This document shows positions 13,948-19,239 of a DNA stretch of 19,239 nt, piece by piece. The stretch is taken from assembly GCA_035532755.1 (NCBI GenBank), contig DATKQI010000238.1, positions 1-19,239 of the forward strand. The letters run 5' to 3'. The stretch's first letter is position 1. Each line of letters starts with the position of its first letter. Made by a program: the position numbers and the translations under genes. This DNA comes from DATKQI01 sp035532755. Lineage in GTDB: Bacteria > Pseudomonadota > Alphaproteobacteria > Acetobacterales > Acetobacteraceae. The notes under the pieces were generated by a model. It saw only the letters and a list, made by a program, of their open reading frames with translations, did not search any database and was not told the origin of the DNA.

Positions 13948-14253
13948 ATGAAACGACTCGTCCCGCTCGCGCTGTTCGGCGCCCTCGCGCTCAGCGCATG
14001 TACCCCGATGCAGGGGGGCCTGCCCTATCCGCCGGTGCCGCCGCCGCTGTCGGAACAAATTCCCCTGCCGCCGGTGTCCGAGACGCAACTGATCTGGCAG
14101 CCCGGCCATTACGACTACACCGGCAGCGGCGGCTATGTCTGGCTGCCCGGCGCCTACGTTCCGCAGGACGGCCATACGCTCTGGATGCCGGGCTACTGGG
14201 CCCAGCAGCCGGACGGCTCTTACGCATGGATCGCGGCGCACTGGGTACGCTGA
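13948..14253 (+). CDS. Small lipoprotein with WxPGxY/W repeats
   Basis: The 101-residue protein has a signal peptide ending in the lipobox LSAC (Cys18). After a Pro-rich linker (about residues 25-43) come degenerate repeats of the BcpO/YxWxPG kind: LIWQPGHYDY, YVWLPGAYVP, LWMPGYWAQQ and YAWIAAHWV. Such repeats are common in short proteobacterial envelope lipoproteins of unknown role. The ATG at 13948 is preceded by CTGGAGG at a normal distance and gives the proper signal peptide. The gene follows the Tyr/Gly-rich lipoprotein by 17 bases, so the two are probably co-transcribed. Its Trp/Tyr/Gly/Pro composition echoes the DUF6600 part of the divergent large protein, which hints at a shared role in the envelope. 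That is inference. Confidence 0.82.
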   Translation: MKRLVPLALFGALALSACTPMQGGLPYPPVPPPLSEQIPLPPVSETQLIWQPGHYDYTGSGGYVWLPGAYVPQDGHTLWMPGYWAQQPDGSYAWIAAHWVR

Positions 14254-14258
14254 GCGGA

Positions 14259-14272
14259 ACACGCCGACGTGT
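14259..14272. terminator. Small hairpin between convergent genes
   Basis: ACACG-CCGA-CGTGT forms a 5-bp stem with a 4-base loop in the 18-base gap between the lipoprotein stop and the convergent MFS stop. It could serve both directions, but there is no T tract. Confidence 0.25.
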
Positions 14273-15516
14273 CAGGCAAGCCGGGCACCGCGGCGTTCGG
14301 GGATGAAAGCCCATAGCGCGGCGATGTCGATCACGTAGATCACCGCGAGCAGCCCGATCGCGGTAGCGAACCCCGATCGCCCCGCCACCAGCCCGACCGC
14401 GACGGGGCCGAACCCGCCCACCGCGCGGCCGAGGTTGAACAGCACGTTCTGCGCCGTGGCGCGCGCCTCCGTGGGAAACAATTCGCTGATCAGCGCGCCA
14501 TAGCCGCCCAGCATGCCGTTGACGAAGAACCCCATCACCGCCCCGCCCACCAGCAGCCCGGCGGGGCTCGTCAGCCCGGCATAGACCAGGACCATCACCG
14601 CCGCCCCCGCCATCCAGAACAGGAAGGCCGGGCGCCGGCCGATCCTGTCCGCCACCTGGCCGAACACCGCGATCCCCAGGGCCATGCCGGCGATCGTCAC
14701 CGCCGTCCAGATCGCCGAGCGGGTCAGCCCGTAATGGAAGCGCGCGGCGAGCGAACCGGGCAGCCAGATCATCAGCCCGTAGTAACCGAAGTTCTGCACC
14801 GAGCAGAGGATGAACATCCCGAGGCTCGCCCGCCGCGCGGCCGGCGTGTCCACCAGCAGCCGCAACGCGCGCAGCCCCGTGCCCCGCTGCCGCGCATCGG
14901 CCCGCCGTGCGGCGAAGGCCGCCGGATCGCGCAGGCCGCGGCGGATGGCGAAGGCGGCCAGCGCGGGGGCCGCGCCGATGGCGAACATCCCGCGCCAGCC
15001 GATCAGCGGCAGCAGCAGCGGCGTGACGAGCGCGGCCGCCAGCACCCCCGCCTGCCAGCCGAGCCCGACATAGGACGATGCCCGCGCCCGCATCGACGCC
15101 GGCCACGCCTCCGCCACCAGCGCCATGCCGATGCCGAACTCCCCGCCCAGGCCGAGGCCGGCCAGCGCGCGGAAGGCGAGCAGCGTGCGATAGCCCGGCG
15201 CCAGCGCGCACAATCCGGTGAACAGCGCGAACACCAGGATGGACCACGCCAGCACGCGCACCCGGCCCAGCCGGTCAGCCAGAATCCCGAAGCCGATGCC
15301 GCCCGCGACCGCGCCGATCAGCGTCGCGGTGACGAGGGAGGCCGCCTGCGCCGGCGCCAGATGCAGCCCCGCCCCGATCGCGGGCAGGCAGAAGCCCAGG
15401 ATCAGCAGATCGAACCCGTCCATCGCATAGCCGACGGCCGAGCCCCACAGCGCATGGCGGGCTTCGGGCGAAACGGTGTCGAGAGAGACGGCGGCGGCCG
15501 GAATCGTGTCTGCCAT
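14272..15516 (-). CDS. MFS transporter, sugar/organic-acid symporter type
   Basis: The 414-residue protein has twelve probable membrane helices. Helix 1 opens with AMDGFDLLILGFCLPAIG, and the helix 2-3 loop is GFGILADRLGRVRV. RALAGLGLGGEFGIGMALVAE follows, then a second-half loop GQVADRIGRRPAFLFW and ISELFPTEARATAQN. The DGFD opening and the RALAGLGLGGE and ELFPTEARA segments are characteristic of the aromatic-acid (AAHS) and metabolite:proton symporter branch, which imports carboxylates with protons. Substrate cannot be assigned. It begins 39 bases after the msrQ stop on the same strand and may be the last gene of that operon. The ATG at 15516 gives a soluble N-terminus of about 25 residues before helix 1. 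Confidence 0.92.
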   Translation of the reverse strand: MADTIPAAAVSLDTVSPEARHALWGSAVGYAMDGFDLLILGFCLPAIGAGLHLAPAQAASLVTATLIGAVAGGIGFGILADRLGRVRVLAWSILVFALFTGLCALAPGYRTLLAFRALAGLGLGGEFGIGMALVAEAWPASMRARASSYVGLGWQAGVLAAALVTPLLLPLIGWRGMFAIGAAPALAAFAIRRGLRDPAAFAARRADARQRGTGLRALRLLVDTPAARRASLGMFILCSVQNFGYYGLMIWLPGSLAARFHYGLTRSAIWTAVTIAGMALGIAVFGQVADRIGRRPAFLFWMAGAAVMVLVYAGLTSPAGLLVGGAVMGFFVNGMLGGYGALISELFPTEARATAQNVLFNLGRAVGGFGPVAVGLVAGRSGFATAIGLLAVIYVIDIAALWAFIPERRGARLA

Positions 15517-15555
15517 GCCCCCAGCGTCGCAGGACAGGCCGAGTCCGGGAAGAGC

Positions 15556-16473
15556 CTACCCTGCCGCCGGCCGCCGCGCCTGCGCGATCAGCCGCAGCAC
15601 GATCGCCGCGGCCGCCACCAGCAGCCCGTCCGCCGCCACCCACCAGCCGGGGCGGACCACGCCGGAGAGGTTGAGGTCGGCCGCCAGCACGCGCGCGGCC
15701 GGCACATGGGAATACGCCGCATACCACCCCGCCTCGCCCAGCGCGGTGAGCAGCCCGGCGAGCACGGAGATGCCGAGCAGCACCACCAGCCGCCGCTGCC
15801 ATTCGATCGGCACGGCCCGCCACAGCATCAGCCACACGAACAGCCCCGCCGGCAGCATCGCGAGCGTGACGTCGATCTTCTGGGTGAGGAAGAAATGCCA
15901 GAACGACAGCGCCGCCAGCAGGTAAATGCTACGGTGCAGCATCTTCCACCGCCGCCCCAGCCGCCGCAGCATCCCGTCGGTGGAGGTGGCGGCCAGCAGC
16001 GCGAGCCCGACCACAGCCACCATGCCGATCGCGAGATAGAACACGTGCACGATCTCGTAGCCGACGAAGGACCAGGCAAACCCCTGCTGCGCGATGTAGA
16101 ACACGACATGCGCGGCGGTATAGGCCGCCGCCGTCAGCCCCAGCATGCGGCGGACCAGCATCGCCCGCGGCCAGTTGAACAGCATGCGCGCGGGCGTGAC
16201 GGCGAGCGAAAGCAGCAGGAACCGCACCGCCCACAACCCGGTCAGCAGCATCGCCGTGGTGACCGGCCGCCCGCTCAGCGCACCCGCCTGCCAGGCCCAG
16301 CCGAGCCAGACTGCGGGCGCGATGCAGGCGGCGAGCGTGAAAGACTTGAAGGCCGAGATCCGCCCCGAACGGTCGCGGAACGGCGCCTTGCGCCAGAACA
16401 CGCGCGCCGGCGGCCGCCGCGTGGACCGCATCCGCGGCGTGGTGGCGACGGAAATTCCTGTGCTCTCGTTCAT
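15556..16473 (-). CDS. msrQ: MsrQ-like haem-binding membrane subunit of methionine sulfoxide reductase
   Basis: MsrQ is an inner-membrane b-type cytochrome that passes electrons to periplasmic MsrP, which repairs oxidised methionines. Family segments seen are LTGLWAVRFLLLSLAVTPAR, RRMLGLTAAAYTAAHVVFYI and RRWKMLHRSIYLLAALSFWHFFL. His122, His180 and His193 match in order and spacing the haem ligands reported for E. coli MsrQ (91, 151, 164). The protein is 305 residues, about 95 longer than the E. coli protein. The extra part includes a basic N-terminus of about 40 residues and, after about residue 225, two more hydrophobic segments. Its ATG overlaps the TGA of the upstream secreted-protein gene. 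No MsrP (molybdopterin subunit) is encoded in the window. Another ferric-reductase-like role is possible. Confidence 0.85.
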   Translation of the reverse strand: MNESTGISVATTPRMRSTRRPPARVFWRKAPFRDRSGRISAFKSFTLAACIAPAVWLGWAWQAGALSGRPVTTAMLLTGLWAVRFLLLSLAVTPARMLFNWPRAMLVRRMLGLTAAAYTAAHVVFYIAQQGFAWSFVGYEIVHVFYLAIGMVAVVGLALLAATSTDGMLRRLGRRWKMLHRSIYLLAALSFWHFFLTQKIDVTLAMLPAGLFVWLMLWRAVPIEWQRRLVVLLGISVLAGLLTALGEAGWYAAYSHVPAARVLAADLNLSGVVRPGWWVAADGLLVAAAAIVLRLIAQARRPAAG

Positions 16474-17060
16474 GGCGCGGGTGCCGTGTTGTCCTTGTAT
16501 CCCGGGGGTGGCCTGAACAATACGGACGGCTGCCGGGCATAGATCACCGAGACGGCGGTGAGCTTGCCGCGCCCCTGCCCGCCGTCGGCGCGCAGGATCA
16601 CCCCGTCCGCCGTCACGCAGGCCGCGGCCCCCGGCGCGCCGGGGGCGACACCCCATACCGTGCAGGGCAGGCCGGCCACGCGGTCGGTGCGTTCGCGGGT
16701 GAAGCGCATGGCGGGCTTCAGCAGGTAACTCGGCGCCAGCGGCCCGTCGCCGGGGATGTGCACATAGCTGTGATCGGCGTCGTCCACGATCAGCGTGACG
16801 TGATGCACCCGGTCGGTGGACAGGAAACCTTTCTGCCCCGGCGTGTCCATCCGCAGCTCGGCCGCGCCCGCGGTCATCACGATGCGCAGATCAGGCTCCT
16901 TCGGGGCCGCGGCGGAGGCCGGCTGCACGTGGTACACCACCGCCACGTCCCGTGTGGGCGCGAGGCGCGGATGCGCCGCCGCCCATGCCGGCGCCGCCGC
17001 CAGCAGCCCTGCGCCCGCCATCAGCGCCCGATGCACGCCAAATCGCAGCCGTCCGCTCAT
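16470..17060 (-). CDS. Secreted protein of unknown function, paralogue A
   Basis: The 196-residue protein has a signal peptide with cleavage near AWA (residue 27). The mature part begins HPRLAPTRDVAVVYHV and ends VLFRPPPGYK. It contains Cys133 and Cys148 in LPCTVW and ACVTADGVIL, suggesting a disulphide. It is clearly related to the gene immediately upstream, sharing PRLxPTRDVxVxY, RFTR, VAGLxCTxW, CxTADGVxL and FxPPPGxK. The pattern recalls DUF4412-type periplasmic proteins, but this is not a firm match. The ATG at 17060 is preceded by GGAGGCGGAT and gives a correct signal peptide. The stop overlaps the msrQ ATG (ATGA), so translation is coupled and a joint function in the envelope is plausible. 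Confidence 0.85.
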   Translation of the reverse strand: MSGRLRFGVHRALMAGAGLLAAAPAWAAAHPRLAPTRDVAVVYHVQPASAAAPKEPDLRIVMTAGAAELRMDTPGQKGFLSTDRVHHVTLIVDDADHSYVHIPGDGPLAPSYLLKPAMRFTRERTDRVAGLPCTVWGVAPGAPGAAACVTADGVILRADGGQGRGKLTAVSVIYARQPSVLFRPPPGYKDNTAPAP

Positions 17061-17072
17061 ATCCGCCTCCGA

Positions 17073-17093
17073 TGCGTAATGATCACGTACGCA
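17073..17093. promoter_or_regulatory. Inverted repeat just upstream of paralogue A
   Basis: TGCGTA and TACGCA arms are separated by ATGATCACG, directly before the ribosome-binding site of the 17060 gene. It has the size of a repressor operator but could be chance. Confidence 0.25.
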
Positions 17094-17141
17094 GCCGCGC
17101 CGCGCGGTCAAATCACCGCTGCGACAGATCGGGGCTTCCGA

Positions 17142-17789
17142 TCAGGGCTTCGGCATGGCGGGCGCGACCTGCGGCAGCGTCATCTGCTTCGCCCCGGGCG
17201 GCGGGGCGAAGGTCGATTCCGGGAGTGCCGCATAGCTGACGGAGGTTGCCTCCACCGCACCGTGCCGGCCTTCCATGCCGACGCCGCGGGCCTGCAGCAC
17301 CACGCCATCGGCGGTCGCGCAGAGCTGCCCGTTGCCCTTCGGCGAGGCCACCTGCCACTCGGTGCAGCGCAGGCCGGCGACCGCATGCGCCCCGACGCGG
17401 GTGAAGCGTGCGCCGCGCATGTCATGCGTCATGAAGCCGATCGGCCCCTCGCCGTGCATCGGCAGCACGAAATACAGCGCCCCGCCGGGTGCGACCACCG
17501 TCAACTGATGCGCCGCGCGGTCGAACACGGCATAGCCGGGCCGGGCGTCGGAGGCGATCCGGATCCGCCCGCCGCCGCCGGCGATGGCAAGGGTGGCCTC
17601 GTGCGGTGCCGCGGCGGCGTTCGGGCCGCCGACATCGCTGATGCGGTAGGTCACCGTCACGTCCCGCGTCGGGACCAGTCGCGGGCGGGCCTGGGCCCAT
17701 GCGCCGCCGGCGGCGGCGAACATGAACACGGCCGCGAGAAGTCCATGGGCCATTCCGGCCGATGCGCTGCGTACGGTTGCCTTGGACAT
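17142..17789 (-). CDS. Secreted protein of unknown function, paralogue B
   Basis: The 215-residue protein has a signal peptide ending near GGAWAQA (residue 33). The mature domain matches the following gene at both ends: RPRLVPTRDVTVTYRI at the start and STFAPPPGAK near the end. The cysteine pair is conserved as Cys142 and Cys157 (LRCTEW, LCATADGVVL). Compared with paralogue A it has a Gly/Arg-rich loop near residues 70-77 and a longer Pro-rich tail (QVAPAMPKP). The ATG at 17789 lies 4 bases past the aat stop, with GAGAGGATAG inside the aat end as ribosome-binding site. It is therefore co-translated with aat. A DUF4412-like assignment is tentative and the function is unknown. Confidence 0.85.
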   Translation of the reverse strand: MSKATVRSASAGMAHGLLAAVFMFAAAGGAWAQARPRLVPTRDVTVTYRISDVGGPNAAAAPHEATLAIAGGGGRIRIASDARPGYAVFDRAAHQLTVVAPGGALYFVLPMHGEGPIGFMTHDMRGARFTRVGAHAVAGLRCTEWQVASPKGNGQLCATADGVVLQARGVGMEGRHGAVEATSVSYAALPESTFAPPPGAKQMTLPQVAPAMPKP

Positions 17790-17793
17790 ACAC

Positions 17794-18468
17794 CTATCCT
17801 CTCTCGTCATTGCCTTCGCCGAGGCCGCGGATCGCGGCGGCGAGGGCGGTGGGCTCCGGGCTCGCCTGCCAGCGCGCCGGCACGTCCAGCGCCACGGCCA
17901 GTTCGGTCTTGTACATCGCGCGCGGGATTTCCACCGCCCCGAACTGCGCGAGATGGGTGGTGACGAACTGCGTGTCCAGCAGCGTGAACCCGCCGAGGCG
18001 CATCCGTGCCACCAGATGCACGAGTGCGACTTTCGACGCATCCCGCGCGCGGCTGAACATGCTTTCGCCGAAGAACGCCCCGCCGATGGCCACGCCGTAC
18101 AGCCCGCCGACCATCCGCCCGCCCTGCCAGCATTCCACGCTGTGCGCCGCCCCTTCCTGGTGCAGGGCGAGGAACAGCCGCTCGATCTCCCGGTTGATCC
18201 AGGTATCCGGCCGGCCGGGCGCGGGTGCCGCGCAGCCGGTGATGGTGCCGGCGAAATCGCTGTCGCTGCGCACGGTGAACCCGCCCGAGAGCACCGTGCG
18301 CAGCAGCCGCCGCGGCACGTGGAACCCGTCGAGCGGCAGCACCCCGCGTTGCTCCGGATCGAGCCAGTAGAGCCGCGTGCCGGTGCGCGCCTCGGCCATC
18401 GGGAACAGCCCGGCGCGATAGGCGCGGAGCATCAGGTCTGGCGTGATCTCGATGCTGCGGCGGGACAT
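17794..18468 (-). CDS. aat: Leucyl/phenylalanyl-tRNA-protein transferase
   Basis: Aat adds Leu or Phe from aminoacyl-tRNA to proteins with N-terminal Arg or Lys, marking them for ClpS/ClpAP degradation in the cytoplasm. The 224-residue length is normal. Characteristic segments are LMLRAYRAGLFPMAE at the N-terminus, YWLDPEQRGVLPL, the conserved AHSVECWQ, GGLYGVAIGGAFFGESMFS, ASKVALVHLVARMRLGGFTLLDTQF and HLAQFGAVEIPR. The ATG at 18468 matches the usual N-terminus; no clear Shine-Dalgarno sequence is visible. It lies 57 bases after the ABC exporter gene and 4 bases before paralogue B on the same strand, probably in one operon. Confidence 0.96.
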   Translation of the reverse strand: MSRRSIEITPDLMLRAYRAGLFPMAEARTGTRLYWLDPEQRGVLPLDGFHVPRRLLRTVLSGGFTVRSDSDFAGTITGCAAPAPGRPDTWINREIERLFLALHQEGAAHSVECWQGGRMVGGLYGVAIGGAFFGESMFSRARDASKVALVHLVARMRLGGFTLLDTQFVTTHLAQFGAVEIPRAMYKTELAVALDVPARWQASPEPTALAAAIRGLGEGNDERG

Positions 18469-18502
18469 CGGCGGCAGTCTGCACGCTCCGCCGCGCCGGA
18501 TG

Positions 18503-18534
18503 CCAGCCTATTGCGCCGATCCAGCCTATTGCGC
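18503..18534 (-). repeat. 18-bp-period tandem duplication at the ABC gene stop
   Basis: CCAGCCTATTGCGC occurs at 18503-18516 and 18521-18534 with an 18-base period. Because 18 is divisible by three, the minus strand carries two in-frame TAG codons. Readthrough of the first would add only five sense codons (A, G, S, A, Q) before the second. Confidence 0.8.
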
Positions 18535-19239
18535 GAGCGCCTGGGTGCGCACCAGCCGGGCGTACAGCCCGTCCTGCGCCACCAGATCGGCATGCGTGCC
18601 GGATTCCACCGCGCGGCCGTCCGCCATCGCGACCACGAGATCGGCGTCCCGCACGGTGGAGAGGCGATGGGCGACGATGATCGTGGTGCGGCCCCTGCGC
18701 AGCACGGCGAGGGCCGCCTGCACCGCCGCCTCGCTCTCGGCGTCGAGCGCCGATGTCGCCTCGTCCAGCAGCAGGATGCGCGGGGCGCGCAGCAGCGCGC
18801 GGGCGAGGGACACGCGCTGGCGCTGCCCGCCCGACAGGCGCTGCCCGCCGGGGCCCACGCGCGTCTCGAACCCCTCGGGCAGTGCGGCGATGAACCCGCC
18901 GGCGGCGGCCTCCGCCGCGTCGCGCACCTCGGCATCGGTCGCGCCGGGGCGGCCCATGCGGATGTTGGCGGCGATGGTGTCGTCGAACAGCAGCGCGTCC
19001 TGCCCGACATAGGCGATGGCGTCGCGCAGGCTGGCGAGGCTCACGGCGCGCACCTCCGCCCCGTCGATCAGGATGCGCCCGGCGGTCGCGTCATGCAGGC
19101 GGGGGATCAGCGCGAGCGCGGTCGATTTCCCCGCCCCGGACGGCCCGACGAGCGCGATCGTGCGGCCGGGCGCGGCCTCGAACGACAGGCCGGAGAGGCC
19201 GGCGCGGCCGTCCGGGTAGGTGAAGCATACGTCGTGGAA
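18526..19239 (-). CDS. ABC exporter ATP-binding domain, partial (N-terminus outside window)
   Basis: The 237 visible residues are the complete C-terminal nucleotide-binding domain of a type IV (MsbA/LmrA-like) ABC exporter. The N-terminal membrane domain lies beyond the right edge. Reading from the edge, A-loop FTYPDGR (Tyr), Walker A GPSGAGKST, Q-loop YVGQDALLFDDTIAANIRMG, signature LSGGQRQRVSLARALL, Walker B ILLLDEATSALD and switch His in IVAHRLSTV are all intact. The C-terminal VESGTHADLVAQDGLYARLVRTQ is standard for this family. Candidate substrates include lipids, drugs or peptides and cannot be told from this part. The gene precedes aat by 57 bases, and its end is marked by the duplicated stop. 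Confidence 0.94.
   Translation of the reverse strand, partial: FHDVCFTYPDGRAGLSGLSFEAAPGRTIALVGPSGAGKSTALALIPRLHDATAGRILIDGAEVRAVSLASLRDAIAYVGQDALLFDDTIAANIRMGRPGATDAEVRDAAEAAAGGFIAALPEGFETRVGPGGQRLSGGQRQRVSLARALLRAPRILLLDEATSALDAESEAAVQAALAVLRRGRTTIIVAHRLSTVRDADLVVAMADGRAVESGTHADLVAQDGLYARLVRTQALAQ

Overview
The window is very GC-rich, coding-dense, intron-free bacterial DNA with several GTG starts and many translationally coupled genes. An alphaproteobacterium of the Acetobacteraceae type is the best guess. That rests on protein style (DUF6600/FecR protein, extended MsrQ, PduO-type adenosyltransferase, FrcA-like single-domain sugar ATPase) and not on any marker gene. No rRNA, tRNA, phage, transposon or CRISPR array was seen. 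The longest gene-free stretch is about 250 bases, so no gap exceeds 300 bases.

Layout. (1) 1-1961, minus strand: a DHA2-type MFS exporter followed by queC, which is cut by the left edge. (2) 2197-5447: a sugar ABC importer with split orientation. The binding protein and a single-domain ATPase are on the plus strand and overlap by ATGA. The RbsC-type permease is on the minus strand, convergent with them, behind a gene for a small secreted protein of unknown function. (3) 5616-10243, plus strand: a tight run of a CDF metal exporter, a BtuF/FecB-type binding protein, a FecCD permease, an ABC ATPase, a TonB protein and a PduO-type cob(I)alamin adenosyltransferase. Together this reads as corrinoid uptake plus conversion to adenosylcobalamin, with the CDF protein as a possible cobalt or other divalent-metal valve. 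(4) 10253-14253: an envelope region. It holds a small two-helix membrane protein, an 832-residue exported FecR + DUF6600 protein with a long Pro-rich tail made of three different tandem repeats, and, divergent from it, two small Tyr/Trp/Gly-rich lipoproteins. The shared 251-base divergent region holds a 12-bp direct repeat and a 12-bp palindrome. (5) 14272-19239, minus strand: in transcription order, the C-terminal ATPase half of an ABC exporter (cut by the right edge), aat, two tandem paralogous secreted proteins, msrQ and an MFS transporter. Short gaps or overlaps suggest an operon from aat to msrQ at least.

The parts least explained by known systems are the repeat-built FecR/DUF6600 protein with its divergent lipoproteins, the paralogous secreted pair coupled to msrQ, and the small secreted protein placed in front of the sugar permease.
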